Notes: a model not told the origin generated them from the sequence alone. DNA of 64,000 nucleotides from Helicobacter canis (GCF_008693005.1 NZ_VXKE01000001.1:124001-188000), one strand, 5' to 3'. Positions 29,704-38,734 are shown, numbered from the stretch's first letter. A program made the numbers and translations.

Positions 29704-31126
29704 TTAGATGGCTTCTTCTACAAAGTAGCGCGGACGCGCCTTGCTCTCCTGATAAATCTTGCCAACATACTCGCCGATGACTCCAAGACTTAGCAGCTGA
29801 ATCCCGCTAAAAAAGCTTAGCGGTATCAGCGTAGAAGCCCAGCCATACACCGCCCAATCTGTGAAAAGCCGCACGCAAAGCACATACCCGCCAAAAAGCA
29901 CGGAGAGCAAGAAAAACACAAAGCCCACCACGCTCACAAGCCTAAGCGGCACGATAGAGAAGCTTGTGATGCCATTCCACGCGAAAGAGAGCATTTTACG
30001 CAAGGGGTATTTAGACTCCCCAGCCACGCGCTCTAAGCGATCATAGCGCACAACCCCACTAGGAAACCCCAGCAAAGGCACAATACCGCGCAAAAACAAA
30101 TTCACTTCCTTAAAGCTAGCAAGCGCAGCGATCGCGCGAGCAGAGAGCAGGCGATAGTCCGCGTGGTTATAGACAATGCGCACCCCTAAAAACGCCATAA
30201 CTTCATAGAATCCTTGCGCACTCTTGCGCTTAAACATCGTATCTGTATCGCGGCTTTTGCGCACGCCATAGACGACTTCCTTGCCCTGCTTAAAGGCTTT
30301 GATAAACTCATCAAACACGCCAATGTCATCTTGCAAATCCGCATCAATACTAATGGCACAAGCGCACTGCTGCCCTACAAAGTCTAGCCCTGCTAGTAGA
30401 GCGTTTTGGTGTCCTACATTGCGCGAGAGTTTGAGTGCCTTTGTGCGCACTAAGGGGTAGCTAGAATCTAGCTTCGGGGGGGGGGGGGGAATCTTGTAGC
30501 GATTCAGCTTTTGAGCTCAAATGCGGGAGCGGCGAAAAATCCCTGCGGTCATTACCGCTTAGGTAACTCCCTTGTGATTTTCCTTGCAACCCACATTTTT
30601 CATCTAAAATCTTAGAATCGCAGGGGCTTTTACTAGAATCTAGGTTTGCTCGTGCTTGCGGCGGCGTATTTGAACTTTGGGTGTTTTCATCGTCATTGCG
30701 AGATTTTGCGCTAGCAAAATCGTGGCAATCCATAGATTCTAGCTTTGCTTGCGCCTGTGGCTCTTGTAGCATTTCTGCGTTTTGGGTAAAAGCCTTAGAA
30801 TCCTGTGCGGAGCTGTTTAGATTCTGGGTTTTGCTGTCATTGCGAGCAAGCGCGTTAGCGTTTGCGTGGCAATCCACACTAGAATCTACAAGATCGCAAA
30901 GTATCTCCCAAGTCCTATCCCTGCTCCCATCATCAACATAGCAGATGAAGCTCTGCGTGCTAATGCTCCTAGAGTCTATCAAGCTAGCGAGCTTGTGGCT
31001 TAGTGCCTTGTGCGTGTGCTCTAGGACGGCTTCTTCGTTGTAGCAGGGCACGACCACTGCTACAATAGGCTCTTGCGCTATGTGCGGAGACATAGGCTCT
31101 TGGCGATCTTGTGGCATTTCTCTCAT
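29704..31126 (-). CDS. DPM1/GtrB-type GT2 glycosyltransferase, phase-variable, frame-shifted (OFF), with large insertion
   Basis: The N-terminal GT-A part from the ATG at 31126 (AGGAG, 6 nt) has VVVPCYNEE and Asp65-Asp66 in VDDGSRDRTWEIL. It then runs through about 140 low-complexity codons into a C14 tract (30489-30476) and stops 15 nt beyond it. The other frame carries the rest: LSRNVGHQNALLAGLDF, SIDADLQDD and two C-terminal helices, as in polyprenyl-phosphate glycosyltransferases. C13 or C16 would give an open frame (473 residues at C13; the family norm is about 310-330). The enzyme would charge a lipid carrier with sugar, possibly for the GT-C enzyme next door. The frame's upstream extension to 31411 overlaps bioD and the promoter and is not used. 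Confidence 0.85.
30476..30489 (-). repeat. C14 contingency tract in GT2 gene
   Basis: Fourteen consecutive G on the plus strand, coding the end of a Ser and four Pro codons in the upstream frame. Loss of one C joins the two halves of the gene. Confidence 0.9.
30548..30570 (+). repeat. Dispersed hairpin repeat, family 2, copy within GT2 gene
   Basis: GTCATTACCGCTTAGGTAAC and flank. TTACC and GGTAA form the inner stem, and the flanking GAAAATC/GATTTTC extend it. It is nearly identical to the intergenic copy at 35266-35289. It is translated in frame as part of the GT2 insertion. Confidence 0.6.
30692..30732 (+). repeat. Dispersed hairpin repeat, family 1, copy b (within GT2 gene)
   Basis: Begins GTCATTGCGAG and ends CGTGGCAATCCA. 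It encodes MDCHDFASAKSRND on the minus strand, in frame. Confidence 0.6.
30836..30876 (+). repeat. Dispersed hairpin repeat, family 1, copy c (within GT2 gene)
   Basis: Begins GTCATTGCGAG and ends CGTGGCAATCCA, the same length as copy b. It encodes VDCHANANALARND in the same frame of the GT2 insertion. Confidence 0.6.
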
Positions 31127-31151
31127 CTTCGCTCCTAAGGGTAAAGAGCGC

Positions 31152-31157
31152 ATTGTA
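31152..31157 (-). promoter_or_regulatory. -10 box TACAAT for the GT2/GT-C unit
   Basis: TACAAT in GCTACAATGCG on the minus strand, 25 nt before the ATG at 31126. It confirms that start. Confidence 0.6.
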
Positions 31158-31178
31158 GCACAACCCTTTGGCTTTTGA

Positions 31179-31184
31179 TACAAT
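31179..31184 (+). promoter_or_regulatory. -10 box TACAAT for bioD
   Basis: TACAAT in GATACAATGG, 23 nt before the bioD ATG. Divergent from the glycosyltransferase promoter 22 nt away. Confidence 0.6.
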
Positions 31185-31207
31185 GGCAGGCAGCTTAAGG
31201 AGCATAA

Positions 31208-31882
31208 ATGGCGCAAATCTATATCGCAGGGATCCACACCGACACGGGCAAAACGCACTTTAGCGCACTTTTTTGCAAGGCATTTTCTTATGGGTATTGT
31301 AAGCTTATCCAAGCAGGAGAGATAGAAGACCGCGACTTTATCCGCCGCTTTGTGCCAGAGTGCGAAGTGTTTGATAATGGCATAAGCCTGCGCACAGCAG
31401 CTTCGCCACATATCGCCAAGCTCTTAGAGCAGCGCGACTACAAAGCAGAGCAAATCTCTATCCCAAATGCGCAAAATCTCGCCATAGAGCTAGCAGGCGG
31501 GCTATTCACACCACTTGATGATAGGCTTTGCGCCCTAGAGTATCTCTACCAGAATCCAAAGCCCTGTATCCTTGTGGGGCGGTATTATTTGGGGTGTATC
31601 AATCATATCCTACTAAGTGCGCACGCCCTAAAAGCGCATAATATCCCCCTGCTATGTGTAGCGATGATGGCAGATAGCTACAATGATGAGAACCAACACA
31701 AAAGCGGTGAAAAATGTAGCGATGATTATATCGATGAGTTTTTGCAAGGACATAGCCTGCTGCAAGGTGTGCCACTTGTGCGCACACACTTTTTCACGCA
31801 AGATAGCTTTGCAAGCGTAGCCCAAAATCTAGCCATAAATCCAGCACTACTTAGAGCACTTCAAGGGCTAGAATCTAGCTAG
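31208..31882 (+). CDS. bioD: Dethiobiotin synthetase BioD
   Basis: A 224-residue ATP-dependent carboxylase that closes the ureido ring to make dethiobiotin, the BioB substrate. The P-loop reads GIHTDTGKT at residues 8-16 (family GTDTGKT). The KLIQAG segment corresponds to KPxQTG and ELAGGLFTPL to the E-x-AGG substrate region. Changes from consensus are modest, so activity is expected. AAGGAG precedes the ATG. The gene is not linked to other bio genes here. Confidence 0.9.
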   Translation: MAQIYIAGIHTDTGKTHFSALFCKAFSYGYCKLIQAGEIEDRDFIRRFVPECEVFDNGISLRTAASPHIAKLLEQRDYKAEQISIPNAQNLAIELAGGLFTPLDDRLCALEYLYQNPKPCILVGRYYLGCINHILLSAHALKAHNIPLLCVAMMADSYNDENQHKSGEKCSDDYIDEFLQGHSLLQGVPLVRTHFFTQDSFASVAQNLAINPALLRALQGLESS

Positions 31883-31911
31883 CCAAGCACCGCGCTACTT
31901 AGATTCTAGCC
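31866..31911. terminator. Inverted repeat between bioD and rpsI
   Basis: A 12-bp stem made of TAGAATC-type motifs (GGCTAGAATCTA with TAGATTCTAGCC) and a 22-nt loop. The left arm covers the end of the bioD coding sequence. It probably serves both convergent genes. Confidence 0.5.
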
Positions 31912-31975
31912 AAAAGCCTTATCGTGCGCCAAAGCAAGCACGCCCAAAAAGCGCAAGCAAACGGCGTAGAAAAGC

Positions 31976-32365
31976 CTAGCGTTTGGAGAATTGTGGGCTT
32001 CGGCGAGCTTTTCTCTTCCCGTATTTTTTGCGCTCAACGACACGGGAGTCGCGTGTAAGCAAGCCTTTAGGCTTTAAGATCGCGCGAAATGCCCTATCGT
32101 ATTCATTCAACGCTTTAGAAATCCCGTGGCGCACAGCTTCTGCCTGTGCAGAATACCCGCCGCCAAAGGCTTTAGCCACAATATCTACGGACTTTTCCTG
32201 CTTGGTTAGCACAAGAGGCTGAAGCACCTTTTTCTTAATCGCTTCGTGTCCGCCAAGCCATTCATTAAGCGTCATATCATTGACCACAAGCTTGCCGCTA
32301 CCATTACTTAGCCATACTTTTGCGATTGCTGTTTTTCTCTTCCCTGTTGCATACACTTTTGCCAT
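31976..32365 (-). CDS. rpsI: 30S ribosomal protein S9
   Basis: A 129-residue ribosomal protein. The N-terminus [17 protein letters not shown] and the C-terminal basic tail ending RRSPQFSKR are diagnostic; the final Arg reaches the P-site tRNA. It follows rplM by 12 nt, the standard L13-S9 pair, whose order is conserved in most bacteria. Confidence 0.98.
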   Translation of the reverse strand: MAKVYATGKRKTAIAKVWLSNGSGKLVVNDMTLNEWLGGHEAIKKKVLQPLVLTKQEKSVDIVAKAFGGGYSAQAEAVRHGISKALNEYDRAFRAILKPKGLLTRDSRVVERKKYGKRKARRSPQFSKR

Positions 32366-32377
32366 TTCCTATGTCCT

Positions 32378-32803
32378 TTACTTGCTTTTTGAGATTTGAG
32401 CTGTGTGTGGGTGCTCGCTGCCTTGATAGACTTTAAGCTTTTTAATCATCGCCCTACCAAGCTTCGTCTTAGGTAGCATACCGCGCACTGCTAGGTGGTA
32501 GAGCTTCTCTGGAGTTTTGTTAAGCATTTCTTCCAAAGTTTTAGACTTTGTGCTGCCAAAATACCCAGAATGCGTGAAATACTCTTTATCCTGTAGCTTC
32601 ACACCGCTAAACTTCACCTTGGTCGCATTGATGATGACCACAAAGTCCCCGCAATCGACATTAGGCGTGTAAATGGGCTTATGCTTACCGCGTAGCAGAG
32701 TCGCCACCTCGGTGATAAGTCGCCCAAATGTCTTGTCTGTCGCATCGATTAGATGCCACTCTCGCGTGATCTCGCTTGCTTTCATCGATCGTGTCATATT
32801 CAT
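32378..32803 (-). CDS. rplM: 50S ribosomal protein L13
   Basis: A 141-residue ribosomal protein with REWHLIDATDKTFGRLITEVA at the N-terminus and VRGMLPKTKLGRAMIKKL in the C-terminal half. The ATG at 32803 has AAAGGAG 5 nt upstream. First gene of the rplM-rpsI operon. A clear -10 was not found in the 298-nt gap upstream. Confidence 0.97.
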   Translation of the reverse strand: MNMTRSMKASEITREWHLIDATDKTFGRLITEVATLLRGKHKPIYTPNVDCGDFVVIINATKVKFSGVKLQDKEYFTHSGYFGSTKSKTLEEMLNKTPEKLYHLAVRGMLPKTKLGRAMIKKLKVYQGSEHPHTAQISKSK

Positions 32804-33038
32804 AAGATCTCCTTTACTCTAATAGTTGCTTTATGCTTGCAAGTGATGTGTGCTACAAACACGCGCCACACGATTAAACAAGGTGTGATTCTAAGCTAGA
32901 AATACTTAAACTTGACTGAAATTGTGTGAAGTTTAAGCTTAGACATTCTTTATAAAAACAATCCCCGCAAAATAAGCTAGCACAAGAAGCACTTAGATTC
33001 TAACCTAGATTCTAGGATTTTTTAGGAATTTAAGCTCG

Positions 33039-33052
33039 TTTTTTTTTTTTTT
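33039..33052 (+). repeat. T14 homopolymer in the DUF262 gene promoter
   Basis: Fourteen T end 2 nt upstream of TTTAAT, the probable -10 box, with GA between. Same arrangement as the autotransporter promoter. Confidence 0.9.
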
Positions 33053-33054
33053 GA

Positions 33055-33060
33055 TTTAAT
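33055..33060 (+). promoter_or_regulatory. -10 box TTTAAT for DUF262 gene
   Basis: TTTAAT 41 nt before the ATG at 33102. The T14 tract fills the spacer region upstream. Confidence 0.45.
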
Positions 33061-33101
33061 GCTTGGGCGGTAAGCGCGATCACTTTTAAGGAGCAGTCAT
33101 A

Positions 33102-35180
33102 ATGAAAGCAAGCCAATCCACCATAAACGACTTTTTTGCCCTAACAAATACGATGTTTTCTATCCCTGTATATCAGCGCAACTACACTTGGGCGCAAACA
33201 AACTGCGCTAAATTACTAGAAGATGTTGTGAGTATCGCTAAAAATGAGAAAACGCACTTTATGGGCTCTATCACCTATATTTTGCATTTTATCGATGAAG
33301 AAAACAGCCTAAGAAAGCTGCAAGAGTTTGTCATCATCGATGGGCAGCAGCGGATCACCACGATTATGCTCCTGCTTAAAGCCCTAGAGACAAAGACACA
33401 AGATGAGAGCATAAAAGATGAGATTAGCAGGCTACTAAGTCTCTCAAAAGGACAGAAACTCCGCCTTAAGCCCATCAAGCGAGATAGAGAAGCCTTTGAT
33501 CTTGTGATGCAAAATCGCTGGACAGAAATACAAGGCAAATCGCATATCAGGGAGAATTATGCATTTTTCCTAAAAGAGCTTGATAACTATCTAGCCAAGG
33601 GATATAGCATAGAGGAGATTTATGGAGCGTTTTTGCGGCTTAAGATTGTAGGTATAGGCTTAGAGCTAGGCGATGATGATCCGCAAGTGGTGTTTGAGAG
33701 TATCAACGCCACAGGCGTGCAGCTAACAGGGCTAGATCTCATACGAAATTATCTAATGATGGGCGAGAATTCTGCTAAACAGCAAGAGCTGTATGAAAAG
33801 TATTGGATACCTTTAGAAGAGTGGCTTGGCGTAGATGCAAAAGGTGAATCAAAAAATCTAAACGAGTTTATCCTAACTTATTTGCGTATTTACTATGAAG
33901 ATAAGGTCAAAGAAGGGGAGCGCGAGATTTACTACAGCCTAAAAGCCCACCACAGAGAGCATTTCCCTGATGATATAGAAGCCCTTATGCGTGATATGCG
34001 CAAGTATGGCAGAATCTATCAAGTTTTTTTAGAAGGGCATCAATATGGGCTAGAGCAGCCTAATGCCACTGCGCAGCAGCTAGCAAATTTACGCAAGCTT
34101 GTGGGTGTTTTGGTAAGCATTAAATTTGGCGTGGCAAAGCCCTTTGTCCTGCGCTTGGCAAGAGACTTTGAAGAAGGCAAGCTAGATTATGAGAACTTCT
34201 ATGAAATTTTACAAATCCTTATAAGCTACTATGTGCGCAGAAGTGTATGCGGAGAGCAGACTGCCGCACTTAATAAGATTCTATATAGCTTGTATAGAGA
34301 TTTGGGCGATGAAGTTTCAGCTGATGGGCTGAAGCGATATTTAGGCAGGCAATTTGGCAGAGGGATTTTCCCAAATGATGATCGCATTAAGCAGGCATTT
34401 GCTACGCGTAATGCCTATTCACTAAGAAATATTTGTAAATTTATCTTGCTTGAGATAGAAAAGCTAAGCAATGTCGAGCCACCACGAGAAGAGGAGCTAG
34501 AAGTGGAGCATTTCTACCCGCAGAGTGCCACACAGGAGTGGCGCGATCTGGTAGGGGACTACTACACTTTTGAGCAAGATTATTGCAATAACTTTGGGAA
34601 TCTAACCCTTACAGGGCAGAATCTAAAGCTTAGCAACAAGCCCTATGAGGAAAAGATAGAGCTAATGGACAAGCATAGCTCCTTGCATTTAAACGACTAT
34701 TTTATCAACAGCACAGATTCTTGGGGGATAGATGAAGTGCTAGCTAGGAGCGAGTATCTAGCGCAGCAGTTTTGCCAAGTGGCGATGTTCCAAGATTTGC
34801 CCAAGGAATACCGCGCAAGAGAGCTTAGCAAAAGCCTTGATGATGACCTAACTTTCCATAAATTCTCAAGCATAACACTCCCCAATGGGCAAAGACACTT
34901 TGCAAGAAACGCTAGCTATCTAGCAAAATCTGTCATAGAGTATTTGCTAGAGAATGCTAGAGACGCCTTTGAGAGCTATACGGGCGATGAGCTACCAAGC
35001 TATATCTACTGGGATAGCACTAAGGCTGCTGCTAGGCGCAGAGATGGCACGCTGATCGTGCCCTTTGAAAAGCTAGGATTCTACTTTGTAAGCAATGCGG
35101 CTCTAAGAGATGTGGGCAGGAATCTTAAAAGGCTTATAGAAGGCTGCGGACTTAATCCTAGGGAGTTTGTCATCGAGTAG
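33102..35180 (+). CDS. DUF262/DUF1524 (GmrSD-like) nuclease, candidate phage-defence protein
   Basis: A 692-residue protein. The N-terminal DUF262 has IPVYQRNYTW (residues 21-30) and IDGQQR (79-84), the ParB-like nucleotide-binding and hydrolysis motif. The middle part is helical. The DUF1524 HNH nuclease follows, with VEH470 in EVEHFYPQS and NNFGNLTLTGQNLKLSNKPY (about 496-515). A further C-terminal domain of about 110 residues is unassigned. GmrSD-type enzymes cut modified phage DNA, and related proteins act in BREX- and Ssp-associated defence; the target here is unknown. No methylase or partner gene is adjacent. AAGGAG precedes the ATG, and a hairpin follows the stop. Confidence 0.88.
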   Translation: MKASQSTINDFFALTNTMFSIPVYQRNYTWAQTNCAKLLEDVVSIAKNEKTHFMGSITYILHFIDEENSLRKLQEFVIIDGQQRITTIMLLLKALETKTQDESIKDEISRLLSLSKGQKLRLKPIKRDREAFDLVMQNRWTEIQGKSHIRENYAFFLKELDNYLAKGYSIEEIYGAFLRLKIVGIGLELGDDDPQVVFESINATGVQLTGLDLIRNYLMMGENSAKQQELYEKYWIPLEEWLGVDAKGESKNLNEFILTYLRIYYEDKVKEGEREIYYSLKAHHREHFPDDIEALMRDMRKYGRIYQVFLEGHQYGLEQPNATAQQLANLRKLVGVLVSIKFGVAKPFVLRLARDFEEGKLDYENFYEILQILISYYVRRSVCGEQTAALNKILYSLYRDLGDEVSADGLKRYLGRQFGRGIFPNDDRIKQAFATRNAYSLRNICKFILLEIEKLSNVEPPREEELEVEHFYPQSATQEWRDLVGDYYTFEQDYCNNFGNLTLTGQNLKLSNKPYEEKIELMDKHSSLHLNDYFINSTDSWGIDEVLARSEYLAQQFCQVAMFQDLPKEYRARELSKSLDDDLTFHKFSSITLPNGQRHFARNASYLAKSVIEYLLENARDAFESYTGDELPSYIYWDSTKAAARRRDGTLIVPFEKLGFYFVSNAALRDVGRNLKRLIEGCGLNPREFVIE

Positions 35181-35181
35181 G

Positions 35182-35210
35182 TAGAATCCACTTTTCACAA
35201 GTGGATTCTA
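35182..35210 (+). terminator. Hairpin after the DUF262 gene
   Basis: A 12-bp perfect stem (TAGAATCCACTT with its complement) and 5-nt loop, 1 nt after the stop codon. No U-run follows. Confidence 0.55.
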
Positions 35211-35250
35211 GGGCGATAGATTCAGTCTTGGGATAACATTAGCGCGATTA

Positions 35251-35305
35251 TGGGTTTTTGAGATAGTCATTACCACTTTAGGTAACTCCTATCCCAAAAA
35301 GCCCA
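35251..35305. repeat. Dispersed hairpin repeat, family 2, intergenic copy
   Basis: The core GTCATTACCACTTTAGGTAA sits at 35266-35285. The outer arms 35251-35266 and 35289-35305 pair with one mismatch and one bulge. The only other copy seen lies inside the GT2 gene. Confidence 0.6.
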
Positions 35306-35407
35306 CTAAGCCTATCCACAATCCTTGGAATCTTTTTAAAACAATGTCTTTCTCTGTGTTGCAAGTGGTGCTTGCACTGCGTGGCAATGCAAAAAGCTAG
35401 AATCTAG

Positions 35408-37840
35408 CTAGCGCAGTGTGGAGTGCAGCTTATCGCACGCGCCATCTTCGCCATTCTCACAGGCTTGGTAGTAGTAGATCTGCGCTTTTTGCCTGTCTTT
35501 TCCAGCTCCCTTGCCTAGCCAAAATGCATCGCCCACTTTCGAGCAGCTAGCATAACTATTGAGACGCAATCTATCCACATAGCCCGCGCGCTCAATCTCA
35601 AGCAAATCACACGCCTTTTTATAGAGCTGGGCTTGCTTAATGCCTCCTTTTGATTTGGTGGATTCTAGCCCAGCTAGCACAGCGCAGCTCTCGCTATCAT
35701 CACGCGCGCAAGCAAGCTCGGCTACCGCACGCAGGCTATCTCTATATTTCTTAGGGCTATCATAAACCTTATCATAAGAGCGCATAAGTGTCCTGCACGC
35801 GAGGTTTGAGCCATCTTTGCACACCTTTTCAAACTGCGCTAAATCCGCCTTTGTCAGCTTGCCATCTTTATAAATCACTTTGAGCATAAAGGTCTTTTGC
35901 ACTTCTAGGATTGCATTTGCTTTTGTTTTATCGCAGCCTTCTAGCAGGTATTCTAATGGCGCGCAAGCACTTGCTACAAGCTCTTTGGCAGAATCCACAA
36001 TCTTGGCTGCTTCATATTCTTTAGCACGCGCGAGAAGCCCTAGACAGCCTAGCTCCTCTCCGCGCGCGCAGGATTTTTGCAAGTAGGGCAGTGAGCCGGC
36101 TAGATCGCGCGGAAGCGATGAGACATCAATCCCCTTGCTTGCAAAGTGCTTGATCTGCTCCTGCCTTAGCGCAAGTAGCTCACCTAGCATAGCACACGAG
36201 CCGCTATGCCCTAGCTCACAGCCCCTTTTGCTAGATTCTAGCACCTCTGTAATGCCCACTTTGCTCCCCTTAGCCTTTTCTGCGCCCTTTTTTGTATCTC
36301 TGCCCTTTGCTTCATCTTTGCTTGTTGCTTGCCCTGATAGCACTAGCTCGCTAAACATCGCGCAAGACTCCCCCACCCCTGCCTTACAATTTGCTAGCAA
36401 AAGGCTTAGATCTTTTGTGCGAGCAGCGGTGATTTGGCACGCTTTTATGCTGCCCTTTTGGCATAGCTCGCTGATTTTTTCACTTGAAAGCTTGCTGAAG
36501 TCTTGCAAGTCAAGCGCGAAGCTTGGGGATTGTATGCGCGCTAGGATTGCTTGCTGCTTGGGAGATAGGGCAGAATCTATGGGCGCTGGAGCAGGCGGCG
36601 CAGGGTCTTGCAGTGATTCTTCTAGCGATTCTTGCACAAGCTTTTGCGCGCTTTTTTGGAGCGTTTGACACATCGCGCTGGTATTTGTGGGGCTTGGGAT
36701 TAGACGCAAATGCGTGGAGTCTTTTGCTTTATCTTGCTCCCTATCTTGCGTATAGTATAGCTCGAAGCAGTTCTGCCTATCTTGTAGGAAAAAGACTCGC
36801 TCTCCCCTTACCATATCTGGCAAATCACTCTGCGATATATACGCACCTTGTAAGCAGAGCTTTTGAGCTTGCTTTGGCAAAATAGCAGAATCTAGGCAGG
36901 GAGCAAGCCCACTTTGTGCCATAGATTCTAAGATCTGCTTGGTTTTGCTTTTTTGCGTGTAAAGGCGCAAGAGGTATTTAGCGCGGTAGAGTCTGGAAAG
37001 ATACTCGTGTGCAAAATACCCTAGAAATGCCCCAAACCACGCATTATCCTCAAAGCCTTGCAGCTCCTTTATAAGTGGCTCAAGCTCTTTGCTAGGATAA
37101 GCACGCAAGCTCTCAAAGCCCAAGTCCTTGAATAGCTCGCCAGAATCTTGGATATTAGCAACTAGAGCAAAAAGCGCGAAGCCTTGCATACCATACCCCA
37201 AGACTTCTTGCAGCTGTGGATCTTTGCTTTGGAGCGAGCGGAAAGTATTGGCAAGATTAAATAGCTCACTCTCGTGTCCGCAGCCCCCGCTTATGCAAAC
37301 TTTGGGCGGCTTGTAGCTGCTAAGAAAGTGGAAAAACTCTCCCCCAAAGCTTAGGACAAAGGCATTTTGCTCTGCCAAAAAGCTCTCCCAAGCAAGTTCT
37401 ATCTTTTTGTGTGCGTGCTCTTCTTTTGGCACAACGATTTTGGATTCTACTATGGAATCTGTATCGAAGAAAGCAGCCAAGCCGCCATTATCGCGCACAT
37501 ACTCTGTGGCAAAGCGCAGCAAAGCCACGCGGAAAAACACTTCATAGGCTTTGACGAAGTCTCTTTGCTCCTGTGTTGTAGCAAGCTTGCGTAAATGCGC
37601 GATCGCAGGAGAAAATTGCTCCACATACTGCCCACTTAAATCCCACAATCGCACTTGAGGCGTCTTGCTAAGTGGAGGCAGTGTAGCTTGGGGCTTGGCA
37701 CTGCTAGAATCCACTTTGCTCTGCTTAGATTCTAGCACCAGCGGCACAAAGCGTTCAAGCGTGGCTGGGGCATTTGCCATAGAAAGCGTGCATAGAACTC
37801 CCACAAAGCCACATAAGCGCACAACAAGTAAGCGTATCAT
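35408..37840 (-). CDS. Large exported Sel1/Hcp-like cysteine-rich repeat protein
   Basis: An 810-residue protein with an N-terminal signal sequence ending near SMANA. The first half is helical and unassigned. The second half has repeated units with a C-x(6-8)-C spacing, for example CELGHSGSCAML, CARGEELGC, CARDDSESC, CKDGSNLAC and CENGEDGAC. This is the pattern of Sel1-like/Helicobacter cysteine-rich (Hcp) repeats, where paired Cys form a disulphide. Two low-complexity linkers (Pro/Ala around PAPPAPAP; Lys/Gly around TKKGAEKAKGSK) separate parts. A periplasmic or secreted protein-binding role is inferred. It starts 15 nt after pyrH on the same strand. Confidence 0.8.
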   Translation of the reverse strand: MIRLLVVRLCGFVGVLCTLSMANAPATLERFVPLVLESKQSKVDSSSAKPQATLPPLSKTPQVRLWDLSGQYVEQFSPAIAHLRKLATTQEQRDFVKAYEVFFRVALLRFATEYVRDNGGLAAFFDTDSIVESKIVVPKEEHAHKKIELAWESFLAEQNAFVLSFGGEFFHFLSSYKPPKVCISGGCGHESELFNLANTFRSLQSKDPQLQEVLGYGMQGFALFALVANIQDSGELFKDLGFESLRAYPSKELEPLIKELQGFEDNAWFGAFLGYFAHEYLSRLYRAKYLLRLYTQKSKTKQILESMAQSGLAPCLDSAILPKQAQKLCLQGAYISQSDLPDMVRGERVFFLQDRQNCFELYYTQDREQDKAKDSTHLRLIPSPTNTSAMCQTLQKSAQKLVQESLEESLQDPAPPAPAPIDSALSPKQQAILARIQSPSFALDLQDFSKLSSEKISELCQKGSIKACQITAARTKDLSLLLANCKAGVGESCAMFSELVLSGQATSKDEAKGRDTKKGAEKAKGSKVGITEVLESSKRGCELGHSGSCAMLGELLALRQEQIKHFASKGIDVSSLPRDLAGSLPYLQKSCARGEELGCLGLLARAKEYEAAKIVDSAKELVASACAPLEYLLEGCDKTKANAILEVQKTFMLKVIYKDGKLTKADLAQFEKVCKDGSNLACRTLMRSYDKVYDSPKKYRDSLRAVAELACARDDSESCAVLAGLESTKSKGGIKQAQLYKKACDLLEIERAGYVDRLRLNSYASCSKVGDAFWLGKGAGKDRQKAQIYYYQACENGEDGACDKLHSTLR

Positions 37841-37855
37841 CGCAATAGCTTAAGA

Positions 37856-38605
<750 letters not shown>

Positions 38606-38725
38606 TTAATATAACAAAGAGATAAATCACGCCAAGTCCAAGCCATACTCATAACTAATGCCACTAGAATCCAAGCCGCGCGCCACTACCAGCCCTTAAA
38701 GTCGCATTTTCAGCTACTTTTAAAC

Positions 38726-38731
38726 ATTATA
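38726..38731 (-). promoter_or_regulatory. -10 box TATAAT, minus strand, overlapping symmetric promoter (pyrH side)
   Basis: Part of the 15-bp palindrome ATTATAGACTATAAT at 38726-38740, which presents TATAAT on both strands. It would give pyrH a leader of about 150 nt. Confidence 0.4.
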
Positions 38732-38734
38732 GAC

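Larger units (their letters stand above)
32804..33101. other. 298-nt divergent intergenic region
   Basis: No gene seen. It must hold the rplM promoter (not resolved), an 11-nt loop-poor inverted repeat around 33004-33015 (CCTAGATTCTAGG), and the T14 tract and -10 of the DUF262 gene. Confidence 0.5.

Noticed and set aside
29485-30489. Poly-C frame breaks as plain sequencing errors or true pseudogenes
   Set aside because: Homopolymer errors cannot be excluded, but both genes break exactly at long C runs, the rest of each frame is intact, and one-base changes restore both. That is the pattern of contingency loci rather than random decay.
31127-31411. N-terminal extension of the GT2 frame on the minus strand up to 31411
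   Set aside because: It overlaps the divergent bioD gene and the TACAAT promoter at 31152-31157. The ATG at 31126 has a proper AGGAG site, so the extension is chance open frame.
33004-33015. CCTAGATTCTAGG followed by a T-run as a terminator
   Set aside because: No gene ends upstream on the plus strand and the hairpin would have almost no loop; it is probably just the frequent motif.
36135-36885. Plus-strand open frames of 120-177 codons opposite the Sel1-like gene
   Set aside because: They are antisense shadows of a convincing minus-strand gene; composition is Ser/Leu-rich with no domain.
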